Origin: Thiorhodovibrio sp.
GTDB taxonomy: Bacteria; Pseudomonadota; Gammaproteobacteria; Chromatiales; Chromatiaceae
NCBI GenBank assembly: GCA_007128075.1
Contig: SKYD01000148.1
Location: forward strand, 1-14,359
Direction: 5' to 3'
DNA length: 14,359 nt
Of the stretch, positions 1 to 7,862 are shown piece by piece. The position numbers were made by a program, and so were the translations under genes. The stretch's first letter is position 1, and the number at the start of each line of letters is the position of its first letter. Under the pieces are notes generated by a model. The model did no database searches and had not been told where the DNA came from. It saw nothing but the letters and a program-made list of their open reading frames with translations.

Positions 1-1
1 A

Positions 2-1402
2 ACCGATCCGCCACAGGTGTTGGATGCCCTAATCAACGCCGGGCTTGATGTAGCACGGCTGAATCTATCGCACGACAGCCATGCCCGTCATCAGGCGCGT
101 GCCGTGCAGATTCGTGAACGCTCCAAGGCACTGGGGCGCGAGGTCGCCATTTTGGTGGATCTGCAAGGGCCAAAGATTCGCATCGGACAATTTCGTTGTG
201 GTGCGATTGAGCTGACGGTGGGTGATCCATTCTGCATCGATATCGACTGTCCGCTGGATGGTGGCGATCAACAGCGTGTTGGCACGACCTTCAAAACTCT
301 ACCCCAGGATGTCAGCCCTGGCGATACTCTGCTGCTGGATGATGGCGCGATTGAGCTACTGGTGCGGACTGTCGCTGGTGGGCGCATCGACTGCGAGGTC
401 GTCATCGGCGGCGCACTGTCCAACAATAAAGGCATCAACAAACAGGGCGGCGGGCTGTCTGCTCTGGCACTGACCGACAAAGACAAAGCCGACATTGAAT
501 TTGCTGCCGCGATTGAGGCTGATTATCTGGCGGTGTCCTTTGTTTGCACCGCCGATGATGTCCATCAAGCCCGTGCGCTGTTGCAAGCAGCCAGTGGACG
601 GGGTGGCATCGTTGCCAAGATTGAACGCGCCGAGGCACTGGGGCAATTGGAAGCGATCATTGATGCCTCCGATGCGGTGATGGTGGCGCGTGGCGATCTG
701 GGCGTTGAGATTGGCGATGCTGAATTGCCAGCGGTACAAAAGCAGTTGATTCATCTGGCACGCAGCCGCAACTGTGTGGTCATCACCGCCACTCAGATGA
801 TGCAGTCGATGATCGACAGCCCGATTCCAACCCGCGCTGAGGTGTTTGATGTCGCCAATGCGGTGTTGGATGGCACCGATGCGGTGATGCTGTCGGCTGA
901 ATCATCCATTGGCAAAAATCCGCCCAAGGTGGTCGCGGCACTGGATCGCATCTGTGAAGAGGCAGAAAAAAATGTCCGCCGCTCAGGACATCGCATTGAT
1001 TCGGTGTTTGGACGGGTGGATGAGGGCATCGCCATGGCGGCGATGTACACCGCCAATCATCTGGGGGTCAAAGCAATTGCCGCGCTGACTGAAACTGGCT
1101 CCACGGTCAAATGGATGTCGCGCATCAGTTCTGGAATCCCGATCTATGCCATGACCCGCAATGTCGATACGCGGCGCAAGGTCACGCTGTTTCGAGGCGT
1201 GTATCCAGTGAGCTTCGATGTCGCCAGCACCGACATTCATCAAGTCAACAAAGAAGTGATCGAAGAACTGTTGCGCCGTGGTACAGTGTGCGATGGCGAT
1301 CTGGTGATCATCACCAAAGGGGATCGCAGCGGTGTTGAAGGTCAGACCAACATTATGAAAATTATGCGTGTTGGCGAACATCATCTACTGGCTGATGATT
1401 GA
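2..1402 (+). CDS. pyk: Pyruvate kinase (5' end cut off by window)
   Basis: Catalyses phosphoenolpyruvate + ADP to pyruvate + ATP, the last step of glycolysis, in the cytoplasm. The reading frame is open from base 2, so the true start lies upstream; roughly 15-25 N-terminal residues are missing. Visible motifs: LNLSH of the N-terminal barrel, the B-domain stretch around GDTLLLDDGAIEL, the active-site segment IVAKIERAEAL with the catalytic lysine, MVARGDLGVEI, ITATQMMQSMI, PTRAEVFDVANAVLDGTDAV and LSAES, then the C-terminal allosteric domain ending with GDLVIITKGD. The wording of these motifs resembles E. coli PykA more than PykF. A 54-base gap without a convincing terminator separates it from the aldolase gene, so the two are probably co-transcribed. 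The family call is secure; the PykA-like assignment is from memory of sequences, not a search. Confidence 0.97.
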   Translation, partial: TDPPQVLDALINAGLDVARLNLSHDSHARHQARAVQIRERSKALGREVAILVDLQGPKIRIGQFRCGAIELTVGDPFCIDIDCPLDGGDQQRVGTTFKTLPQDVSPGDTLLLDDGAIELLVRTVAGGRIDCEVVIGGALSNNKGINKQGGGLSALALTDKDKADIEFAAAIEADYLAVSFVCTADDVHQARALLQAASGRGGIVAKIERAEALGQLEAIIDASDAVMVARGDLGVEIGDAELPAVQKQLIHLARSRNCVVITATQMMQSMIDSPIPTRAEVFDVANAVLDGTDAVMLSAESSIGKNPPKVVAALDRICEEAEKNVRRSGHRIDSVFGRVDEGIAMAAMYTANHLGVKAIAALTETGSTVKWMSRISSGIPIYAMTRNVDTRRKVTLFRGVYPVSFDVASTDIHQVNKEVIEELLRRGTVCDGDLVIITKGDRSGVEGQTNIMKIMRVGEHHLLADD

Positions 1403-1456
1403 TGCCCCGATCCCAATTTTTTATGTTCCCTATCATTTAACCTCAGGAGAGACCTT

Positions 1457-2521
1457 ATGGCACTGATTTCACTGCGCCAAATGCTAGACCATGCCGCTGA
1501 ACGCGGCTACGGCGTACCCGCATTTAATGTCAACAATTTAGAACAGATGCGCGCGATCATGGAGGCCGCCGATGCCACCGATTCACCAGTGATCGTGCAG
1601 GCCTCGGCAGGGGCGCGCAAATATGCTGGCGCACCCTTTTTGCGGCATCTGATTCTCGCTGCGATTGAGGAATGGCCGCATATTCCAGTGTGTATGCACC
1701 AGGATCATGGCACCTCAATGGCAGTCTGCCAACGCTCAATTCAACTGGGCTTTAGCTCAGTGATGATGGACGGCTCATTGGGTGAAGACGGCAAAACCCC
1801 GACCAGCTATGAATACAATGTCGATATCACCCGCCGCGTGGTCGAGATTTCTCATGCTTGCGGGGTCTCGGTCGAGGGCGAGTTGGGCTGCTTAGGCTCG
1901 CTGGAAACCGGTCAGGCAGGTGAAGAAGACGGCATTGGTGCCGAGGGGACGCTGGATCACAGCCAACTGTTGACCGATCCCGAAGAGGCGGCGGATTTCG
2001 TCAAGAAAACCCATGTTGATGCGCTGGCGATTGCCATTGGCACCTCACACGGGGCGTACAAATTCACTCGTCCACCAACGGGCGATATTCTCGCCATCCA
2101 GCGCATTAAAGAGATCAACGCCCGCATTCCCAACACCCATTTGGTCATGCACGGCTCGTCTTCAGTGCCTCAAGAATGGCTGAAAATTATCGACCAATTT
2201 GGCGGCGACATGGGCGAGACCTACGGCGTACCCGTTGAAGAAATCGCCGAAGGCATCAAGCACGGTGTGCGTAAAGTCAACATCGATACCGATCTGCGCA
2301 TGGCCTCCACTGGCGCGATCCGCCGCAATCTGGCAGAAAACCGCAAAAACTTTGATCCGCGCAAATATTTTGCCGCTGCCACCCAGGCGATGAAAGAAAT
2401 TTGCATCGCTCGCTACGAAGCCTTTGGCACCGCTGGCAATGCCTCGAAAATCAAGGTGTTATCCTTGGAAGCGATGACTGATCGCTACACCAAGGGCGAA
2501 CTTGCCCCCAAAATCAACTAA
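1457..2521 (+). CDS. fba: Class II fructose-1,6-bisphosphate aldolase, Calvin-cycle subtype
   Basis: Reversible condensation of dihydroxyacetone phosphate and glyceraldehyde 3-phosphate; also acts on the sedoheptulose branch in Calvin-cycle organisms. Zn-dependent class II enzyme of 354 residues, the length expected for the Calvin-cycle-associated subfamily. Visible: N-terminal GVPAFNVNNLEQ, catalytic/metal MHQDHG (D83, H84), acidic metal ligand region VEGELGCLGSLETG, zinc ligands H198 in GTSHGAYKF and H232 in MHGSSSVP, and KVNIDTDLRMA near the phosphate-binding site. The start is fixed by AGGAGA at 1445-1450, six bases before ATG. It follows pyruvate kinase in the same direction; the pairing of pyk with a CbbA-type aldolase is familiar from autotrophic Gammaproteobacteria. 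The subtype fits an autotroph but is also found in heterotrophs. Confidence 0.97.
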   Translation: MALISLRQMLDHAAERGYGVPAFNVNNLEQMRAIMEAADATDSPVIVQASAGARKYAGAPFLRHLILAAIEEWPHIPVCMHQDHGTSMAVCQRSIQLGFSSVMMDGSLGEDGKTPTSYEYNVDITRRVVEISHACGVSVEGELGCLGSLETGQAGEEDGIGAEGTLDHSQLLTDPEEAADFVKKTHVDALAIAIGTSHGAYKFTRPPTGDILAIQRIKEINARIPNTHLVMHGSSSVPQEWLKIIDQFGGDMGETYGVPVEEIAEGIKHGVRKVNIDTDLRMASTGAIRRNLAENRKNFDPRKYFAAATQAMKEICIARYEAFGTAGNASKIKVLSLEAMTDRYTKGELAPKIN

Positions 2522-2539
2522 GTTGCTCGTGGTTTGACC

Positions 2540-2905
2540 ATGCAAGCCCTGCACGCCCACCGCGAGCGGGGCTTGATTTTGCAGCAAGCCTCCAGATGGT
2601 GGTTTATTGTCTACTGCTTGCTGCTTTTTCTCATCACCATGTTGCTGCTACTCTGCGGCGTATACACCAAAGTCACCTCGCCGGTTCTGCAACAATGGCA
2701 GTATGATGTGCTCCTCGGACGCGTCGGCGCCCTAACTGCCGAGCGCGAATCCTTATTTATCGAACAACACCGCCTGCGGCTGGAAATTTACATGAACCAG
2801 CGTGTCGCCGAATTCACTGAACACCAAATCAAGCAACTGAACTTGCAACAGCAGGTGCTAGAACAACGACTGGTCTTTTGGCGCGAGCTGTTAGGAATTG
2901 ACTAA
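2540..2905 (+). CDS. Small single-pass membrane protein with C-terminal coiled coil
   Basis: No confident family. The protein is 121 residues from ATG 2540; a TTG two codons earlier (2534) is less likely, and no strong ribosome binding site is visible before either. A basic N-terminus (HAHRERG) precedes one clear membrane segment at about residues 20-42, rich in W, F, L and I. The rest (about 50-121) is Glu/Gln/Leu-rich with heptad spacing, as expected for a coiled coil. The positive-inside rule puts the coiled coil in the periplasm. The overall plan (short cytoplasmic tail, one helix, periplasmic coiled coil) resembles FtsB/FtsL-like proteins, or the N-terminal part of DUF6776-type proteins, but neither is demonstrated. 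It lies 18 bases after fba, so it could be an operon member, yet a terminator-like hairpin sits in its first codons. Its TAA overlaps the stop of the convergent cyclase gene by 4 bases. Confidence 0.7.
   Translation: MQALHAHRERGLILQQASRWWFIVYCLLLFLITMLLLLCGVYTKVTSPVLQQWQYDVLLGRVGALTAERESLFIEQHRLRLEIYMNQRVAEFTEHQIKQLNLQQQVLEQRLVFWRELLGID
2543..2580 (+). terminator. Terminator-like hairpin behind fba, inside the next gene's start
   Basis: The arms CAAGCCC (2543-2549) and GGGCTTG (2569-2575) are perfectly complementary, with a 19-base loop, and are followed by ATTTT. The shape resembles an intrinsic terminator or attenuator for the pyk-fba transcript, but the loop is long, the T tract short, and the element falls in codons 2-12 of the small membrane protein gene. 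It could equally limit translation of that gene or be chance. Confidence 0.3.
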
Positions 2906-4065
2906 GGCGCACACAGATCATCCGCATACGCCCAGTCATCACGCCCCGCCTGTTTGACCTTATAGAGTGCTTGGTCAGCCCGCGCCAGACAGGATTCAAT
3001 CGATTCCGAGGCGTGATAACTCGCTCCGCCGATGGATACGGTGCAGAGAATGGTGTCGTCTTGCCATGGAATCTCCAGCGCTCGAAAAAACTCATTGCAG
3101 CGTTGTGCCAAGCGTATCGCGGTGTTACGATCCGTGCGTGACAAAATGACACAAAATTCATCACCGCCGTAACGGGCAACAAAATCATCTTTTCGTGGAA
3201 AGGCGCGAATCAGCGTTTGGCCTGCTGCGCGTAGCATGGCATCACCGGCTTGATGGCCTTTGACATCATTGACTGCCTTGAGATGATCAACATCAATAAT
3301 CAACACTGCCAGGTCTTCTTTGACGAAGGTGGCATAGTCGGTAAAGCGAGCAATGGCTTTGTCTAGGGCGCGGCGGTTGTGGGTGCCAGTCAAAGAATCT
3401 TCTTCCATCTCGCGGCGCATATTGAGAATTTCTTCACGCGCCGCCTGAATCTGTAACCGCATCTGCTCAAGCTGACGATCCTGCGAACGATGTTTTTCAT
3501 CGAGCAATTCGGAGATCGATTGCACTGTCGTTTGAATATGCGCCTGCACGGTCTCTAGCGGCTGATTGCGCACCACAAAACGCAGCGATTGGAGTTGGCG
3601 ATCCAGCGCCTCATCGAGCTTATGATCCTCATCGATGAGCTGACGAAAGCGGCTGAGCGAATCGATGATCAGGTTGCGCAACAGGCTCACCGAGGTGTCA
3701 ATCGCCTGTTCTTCAGCGAGCCGCTGACGGTGCAAAAAGTGATACAGTCCCTTCCAGTCGCGGGCTTCTAAGGGCACCCGAGGCGGTGGCTGGTCATCAT
3801 CGAGTTTTTCAAGCGCACTTGGCGTGGCTGCGCCGACAAGAATATGGCGACACCATTGTTCACACTGTTCTGCAAACAGCTCGCTGCTAGAATCGCTGGT
3901 CTCGAACGCATGTTGCCCCAACAGCCGCACCACCGAGGCCAGGGTATCGAGAATATGATCCAGTACATCATCGCCGAGGGCGGCTGGAGAACCGCGCTGG
4001 GGCGAATCAACAGCCAGCGCTTGGCTGTCATCAGGCGGCGGCTGTTTTTTTGATTTAAACCACAT
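2902..4065 (-). CDS. GGDEF diguanylate cyclase with unassigned helical N-terminal region
   Basis: Makes cyclic di-GMP from two GTP; soluble, 387 residues, no membrane segment or signal peptide. The C-terminal GGDEF domain (about 222-380) has DSLTGTHNRRAL, IIDVDHLKAVND, the intact active site ARYGGDEF (GGDEF at 300-304), VSIGGASY and ADQALYKVKQAGR. An RxxD inhibitory I-site (R291-D294) lies five residues before GGDEF, so product inhibition is expected. The first ~220 residues hold a charged/proline-rich start, a predicted all-helical stretch (about 30-75 and 105-190) and a coiled coil (190-222) leading into the cyclase; no PAS, GAF, REC or HAMP motif is recognisable. ATG is preceded by AAGGA about ten bases upstream. 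It is convergent with the small membrane protein gene (4-base stop overlap) and divergent from the methyltransferase. Activity is well supported; the signal sensed is unknown. Confidence 0.93.
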   Translation of the reverse strand: MWFKSKKQPPPDDSQALAVDSPQRGSPAALGDDVLDHILDTLASVVRLLGQHAFETSDSSSELFAEQCEQWCRHILVGAATPSALEKLDDDQPPPRVPLEARDWKGLYHFLHRQRLAEEQAIDTSVSLLRNLIIDSLSRFRQLIDEDHKLDEALDRQLQSLRFVVRNQPLETVQAHIQTTVQSISELLDEKHRSQDRQLEQMRLQIQAAREEILNMRREMEEDSLTGTHNRRALDKAIARFTDYATFVKEDLAVLIIDVDHLKAVNDVKGHQAGDAMLRAAGQTLIRAFPRKDDFVARYGGDEFCVILSRTDRNTAIRLAQRCNEFFRALEIPWQDDTILCTVSIGGASYHASESIESCLARADQALYKVKQAGRDDWAYADDLCAP

Positions 4066-4100
4066 GGGCGCGAATCCTTGTATGATTATTTAATGAGATT

Positions 4101-4127
4101 GTTGCTATTTTTGCTGAAAAACGCAAC
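4101..4127. promoter_or_regulatory. Inverted repeat in the cyclase/methyltransferase divergent gap
   Basis: GTTGC-TA-TTTTT, loop GCTG, AAAAA-C-GCAAC: two five-base complementary arms interrupted by one small internal mismatch. It sits near the middle of the 119-base AT-rich gap between two divergent genes, where an operator would be expected. It could be a binding site for a dimeric regulator or a leader hairpin. No convincing -35/-10 pair was found on either strand in this gap. Confidence 0.3.
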
Positions 4128-4184
4128 TTTTGGCTCAATCTTCGCACTCATTTTGTGATTTTTGATTGTGAGCTGGAGCAGCAG

Positions 4185-5096
4185 ATGATGACATTCAAGG
4201 CATCGCACCGCAGGTCGCTAGGCACCCATCTGGCGTTATTTGATTGGCTCCTCAACCCGCTGCAACGCCGCGAGGCGCCAATAATTTACACGCTACTGGG
4301 GCAGCAATCGACAACAACCTGTGGGCTGTATCTCAATCTCGGTTACTGGACACATGCCCGAGATATTGACAGTGCCTGTGACGAACTCGCCGCCCTGGTT
4401 GCCGAGCGAGCAGCACTGGGGGCAGAGGATCAGGTGCTAGATGTCGGCTTTGGTTTCGGCGATCAAGACCTCTATTGGTGGCAACATTATCGCCCACAGC
4501 GCATCATTGGGTTAAATATTACCCGCTCACAGGTGGCAATTGCTCGCGAGCGCGTCGCAGCCCTTGCCCTGGGGCAGGCGATTGATCTGCGCCACGGCTC
4601 GGCAACTGCGATGCAGATTCCCGCTGGCTCCGTGGACAAGGTGCTGGCGCTCGAATGCGCTTTTCATTTTCGAACCCGTGAGCGTTTCTTTTCTGAGGCA
4701 CGGCGAGTGTTGCGACCTGGAGGACGGCTGGTGATTGCTGATATTATTCCGCTGCCGTTGTCTGATCAGCCTAAACAACGCCTGCGCCAGCGGCTGACCT
4801 GGTGGCTGGTGGCAAGCAAATTTGCGATCCCCAAAGACAACGCTTACACCGCAGATGCCTATGCCCAGCGGCTCAGTGCCGCCGGCTTTGATGCCGTCGA
4901 AGTGGAATCGATTCGCGATCAAGTCTACGCCCCGCTGCATCATTATCTACAAACCCACCCCGAAGCCCTCAAGCGGCTGCATCCACTGCTACGCTGGGCA
5001 CTGCGGCTGGCATTGCGCTTCTCCGCAAAAACAGTCTACGCAGGACTCGATTATGTCCTTGTCTCGGCGAATAAACCTGGGGTGGTTGAGCTTTAA
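4185..5096 (+). CDS. Class I SAM-dependent methyltransferase
   Basis: A Rossmann-fold methyltransferase of about 303 residues. I chose ATG 4185 because GGAG (4175-4178) precedes it by six bases; ATG 4188 is equally possible, and a GTG at 4155 would add ten residues without a good ribosome binding site. Motif I is VLDVGFGFG (84-92), followed by IIGLNITRSQVAIARERV with the SAM-ribose acidic position replaced by N, then LALECAFHFRTRERFFSEA, and the post-motif III segment RRVLRPGGRLVIADI (173-187). The pattern GLYLNLGYW before the domain and ALECAFHF within it resemble small-molecule or lipid methyltransferases (tocopherol/sterol/phthiotriol and macrolide O-methyltransferase relatives) rather than rRNA or protein methyltransferases; the substrate cannot be read from sequence. 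The stop overlaps that of the convergent sppA by four bases (TTAA, 5093-5096). Confidence 0.88.
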   Translation: MMTFKASHRRSLGTHLALFDWLLNPLQRREAPIIYTLLGQQSTTTCGLYLNLGYWTHARDIDSACDELAALVAERAALGAEDQVLDVGFGFGDQDLYWWQHYRPQRIIGLNITRSQVAIARERVAALALGQAIDLRHGSATAMQIPAGSVDKVLALECAFHFRTRERFFSEARRVLRPGGRLVIADIIPLPLSDQPKQRLRQRLTWWLVASKFAIPKDNAYTADAYAQRLSAAGFDAVEVESIRDQVYAPLHHYLQTHPEALKRLHPLLRWALRLALRFSAKTVYAGLDYVLVSANKPGVVEL

Positions 5097-6076
5097 AACC
5101 GCAGCCGCTCGACGCTCATCATCTGCGCCAGTTGGCTGGCAACCGCTACGCCGAGGCGGTCAACCAGCCGATCAAACAGGTCTTGTTTGCGGCTGTAGCG
5201 GACGATGGTTTCCGCGCCGATGATCTCGCGGGCGACCTGGCTGCTGCTGCCAAGGCCATCCGCCAGCCCGAGACGGATGCTCTCCTCGCCCGTCCAGATC
5301 AGCCCGCTGAACAGATCACGATGCTCTTGCAGCCGCTCGCCGCGTCCCGTTTTCACCGCTGTGATGAATTGCTGATGCAAGGTGTCTAATAATTGTTGCG
5401 CAAAGGCTTGGTCTTGGTGTTCCAAAGGCTGGAAAGGATCGAGCAGTGCTTTGTGTTCGCCAGCGGTTAATAAACGACGCTCGATGCCCCATTCTTCAAT
5501 CAGTTCATGGAAGCCAAAGCTCCCCATGCGCACCCCAATCGAGCCAATCAGGCTGGCCTTATCGACATAGATCTCATCAGCAGCCACAGCGATGTAATAC
5601 CCGCCCGAGGCGCAGGCATCGACAGCAACGGCATACACCGGCTTGTCAGGATGCTCGGCTTTGAGACGGTGAATCTCATCATTGATATAGCCGGCCTGCA
5701 CCGGGCTGCCGCCGGGGCTGTTGATGCGAATAATGATGCCCTTTGCATGCTTGGCTTCAAAGGCTTTGCGCAACGCAGTGATGACATGATCGGCACTGGC
5801 CTCGGTATCAGCAGAAATCAGCCCCTTGACCTCGACGAGTGCGGTGTGCGCGCTCTCAGTGCCGCTGACCTCACTGAGCCCGTCGCTATACACCATCACC
5901 AAAATGACGACCACATAGGTCAGTCCCGCCAGCTTAAAAAACAGCCCCCAGCGGGCGCGGCGGCGCTGTTCACGCAGAAATTCCAACGCCATTTTTTGAA
6001 TCAATGCCCGCTCCCAGTGTGGATCATCAATCGTTGGTGCCTGCTTGTCAGAAGAGCCAAATGGCCATTTTAACAT
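5093..6076 (-). CDS. sppA: Signal peptide peptidase SppA, short S49 type
   Basis: Membrane-anchored serine protease that degrades cleaved signal peptides and other small membrane fragments. It has 327 residues, matching the single-domain SppA form. ATG 6076 is preferred over an upstream TTG because GGAGA (plus-strand 6082-6086) lies five bases before it. Residues 1-42 are cytoplasmic and basic, one membrane helix spans about 43-64, and the protease domain follows. Visible: IIIRINSPGGSP, nucleophile S157 in CASGGYYIAVAADEIY, SLIGSIGVR, and general-base K209 in TAGEHKALLDPF, the Ser-Lys dyad of the family. It is the last gene of the rluC-HAD-sppA operon, 26 bases after the phosphatase gene. This order is shared with Pseudomonas. 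No truncation or missing key residue. Confidence 0.95.
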   Translation of the reverse strand: MLKWPFGSSDKQAPTIDDPHWERALIQKMALEFLREQRRRARWGLFFKLAGLTYVVVILVMVYSDGLSEVSGTESAHTALVEVKGLISADTEASADHVITALRKAFEAKHAKGIIIRINSPGGSPVQAGYINDEIHRLKAEHPDKPVYAVAVDACASGGYYIAVAADEIYVDKASLIGSIGVRMGSFGFHELIEEWGIERRLLTAGEHKALLDPFQPLEHQDQAFAQQLLDTLHQQFITAVKTGRGERLQEHRDLFSGLIWTGEESIRLGLADGLGSSSQVAREIIGAETIVRYSRKQDLFDRLVDRLGVAVASQLAQMMSVERLRF

Positions 6077-6102
6077 GTTTATCTCCAAACAATATCAAAG
6101 AG

Positions 6103-6771
6103 TTATCGCAAGTGCCAGTGATGCTGTTCAAGCCACGCGGGCAGGGCATCGATTCGGTCAAGACACACCCGCGCCCCGGCCGCGAGCAGTCGTTGCGGCT
6201 CATGTACACCGTAGCTGACACCGACCGCCGCCACTGAAGCATTCTGCGCCATCTCAATATCATACAGGGTATCGCCGACCACCAACGCCTGATGCGGGGA
6301 CTGCCCTAGCTCGTCGAGCAGCTCCATCAGCATCTGTGGATGTGGCTTGGAACGGGTTTCATCAGCACAGCGGGTGGCATGAAACAACGACCGCAGCCCG
6401 CTTTCATCTAGGGCGCGCTCAAGCCCAGCGCGGCTTTTGCCAGTGGCAATCGCCAACAACAGCCCCTGTTGATGCAGCGCGTTCAGCACTTCGTCAACTC
6501 CTGGAAACAGCGGCGAAGGGGTGACCGTCGGCCCTAAAAAATGCGCCCGATAGCGTTGAATGACCTGCAAACGCTGCGCGACATCGACCTCTGGCCACAG
6601 CGCCAGCAATGCCTCCTCCAGCCCCAAACCAATCACTTCGCGCACCTCGGCCGGGGATGGCGGCTCGGCGCCAATGTCGGTGAAAGCCGCACGCATACAA
6701 GCAACAATGCGTGCCGCTGAATCCATCAGCGTGCCGTCCCAATCAAACACAATAAGCTCTAATTTGTCCAT
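6103..6771 (-). CDS. HAD-IA hydrolase, phosphoglycolate-phosphatase-like
   Basis: A 222-residue haloacid dehalogenase superfamily phosphatase, cytoplasmic and Mg-dependent. Motif I FDWDGTLMDS (nucleophile D10, acid D12), a helical cap (about 20-85), motif II AIATGKSR (T110), motif III lysine K142 in SKPHPQM, and motif IV VVGDTLYDIEMA (D167, D171) are all present. Overall resemblance is to Gph-like enzymes; the substrate is not determined (phosphoglycolate is plausible, as is another small phosphoester). The open frame extends 33 codons further upstream, but those codons lie inside rluC and the true start is ATG 6771-6769: the rluC stop and this start overlap as TGATG, a classic translational coupling arrangement. 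It lies between rluC and sppA, the same position as in Pseudomonas. Confidence 0.94.
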   Translation of the reverse strand: MDKLELIVFDWDGTLMDSAARIVACMRAAFTDIGAEPPSPAEVREVIGLGLEEALLALWPEVDVAQRLQVIQRYRAHFLGPTVTPSPLFPGVDEVLNALHQQGLLLAIATGKSRAGLERALDESGLRSLFHATRCADETRSKPHPQMLMELLDELGQSPHQALVVGDTLYDIEMAQNASVAAVGVSYGVHEPQRLLAAGARVCLDRIDALPAWLEQHHWHLR

Positions 6772-7748
6772 CAGTGATCCAGTTGGCTCAACACCTGCGC
6801 CAGAACCTGCGGCAGCGGGGCGCGAACCCGCAGTGGGGCACTGGCGCGATCCTCGGGCAGCGGAATACACAGCTCAGTGGCGTGCAAAAACAAGCGATTC
6901 AGCCCCAAACCACGCAAGTGGCGGTTTGCCTGGGCATCACCATATTTTTGATCTCCCGCCACTGGTGCTGCTAAGTGTGCGGCATGAACGCGAATCTGGT
7001 GCGTTCTGCCAGTGTGCAAACGAATTGTCACCAAAGTCATCGCCCCCAGTTGCTGTTGGCTGTGAAACACTGTGCGAGCGGCGCGACCGCCGTGCATATC
7101 CACCGTCACCACGCGCTCCCCACTGCGCAATTGATTTTTACGCAACGGCGCATCAACAGTCAGCGTTGACTTGGGCAGGCTGCCAACCAGCAACGCCTGA
7201 TAGTGTTTTTCGATGGTGCCGTGGCGCAGTTGCTCATGCAGCCAGCGCAGCATGCTGCGCCGTTTGCTAATCAACAAACAGCCCGAGGTGTCACGGTCCA
7301 GCCGATGCACCAGCTCTAGCTCGTTTTGCGGACGCAGCGGGCGCAAGGCCTCAATTAGCCCCAGTTGCACCCCGCTACCACCGTGTACTGCCAAGCCAGC
7401 CGGCTTGTCGATCACCAATAGTCGCTCATCTTCATACACAATTGCCGCTGTGAGTTGTTGGCGCAACGCAGCGGGAGCTGATTGGGGCGCGGTGGGTGGC
7501 GCACGACGCACGGGTGGAATGCGTAGCTGATCTGCCGCGCACAGTCGGTGATCGGGCTTGACGCGCTTTTTATTCAGCCGCACCTCACCACTGCGCAGCA
7601 AACGATAGATATGGCTGCGCGGTACGCCTTTAAGATAATTGAGTAAGAAATTATCAACGCGCTGGCCAGCGACATCAGGCGCAATGACAAGGGTTTCAAC
7701 GCGGGTCGGGACATTGGTTAATGCTGTAAAAGAGGCGAATTGGGTCAA
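6771..7748 (-). CDS. rluC: 23S rRNA pseudouridine synthase RluC
   Basis: Isomerises uridines in 23S rRNA (positions 955, 2504 and 2580 in E. coli numbering). The N-terminal S4 RNA-binding domain (about 28-90) reads AGQRVDNFLLNYLKGVPR, GEVRLNKKRVKPDHRL and LRIPPVRR, matching E. coli RluC closely; the catalytic domain has VIDKPAGLAVHGGSG, the catalytic motif HRLDRDTSG (D151), TGRTHQIRVH and GLNRLFLHA. The start has to be TTG 7748-7746: an in-frame TAG stands only two codons upstream, and no ATG or GTG precedes the S4 domain. This gives about 9-10 residues more than E. coli at the N-terminus. Only a weak GGCGG precedes it. First gene of the rluC-HAD-sppA operon; the gap upstream carries an extended -10 promoter facing it. 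Confidence 0.95.
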   Translation of the reverse strand: MTQFASFTALTNVPTRVETLVIAPDVAGQRVDNFLLNYLKGVPRSHIYRLLRSGEVRLNKKRVKPDHRLCAADQLRIPPVRRAPPTAPQSAPAALRQQLTAAIVYEDERLLVIDKPAGLAVHGGSGVQLGLIEALRPLRPQNELELVHRLDRDTSGCLLISKRRSMLRWLHEQLRHGTIEKHYQALLVGSLPKSTLTVDAPLRKNQLRSGERVVTVDMHGGRAARTVFHSQQQLGAMTLVTIRLHTGRTHQIRVHAAHLAAPVAGDQKYGDAQANRHLRGLGLNRLFLHATELCIPLPEDRASAPLRVRAPLPQVLAQVLSQLDH

Positions 7749-7862
7749 TTGCTACCGCCATCAAAGACTGATAATCTAGCGTGTCTGGTTTGCTCAGCGA
7801 CGGGGGCTGATCGTATCTCTGCTAGCGGCCAATCAACGCGCCCCTGTGCCAGCAGCAGCACT

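Noticed and set aside
1379..1430. ATCATC/GATGAT hairpin followed by a T6 run after pyk, as a terminator
   Set aside because: The stem is only six AT-rich pairs inside the end of pyk, and the T run begins 18 bases later, too far for intrinsic termination.
5507..6073. 188-codon plus-strand open frame
   Set aside because: It lies antisense to sppA, whose catalytic dyad and membrane segment are intact; the translated sequence has no recognisable fold and many low-likelihood residues.
6772..6870. 33-codon N-terminal extension of the HAD protein
   Set aside because: It lies within rluC coding sequence, reads as Ala/Gly/Pro-rich shadow, and the family begins at the MDKLELIVFDWDGT start that forms TGATG with the rluC stop.
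6560..7270. 236-codon plus-strand open frame
   Set aside because: Antisense to the HAD gene and rluC, both with clear motifs; Ser/Ala-rich composition typical of a shadow frame.
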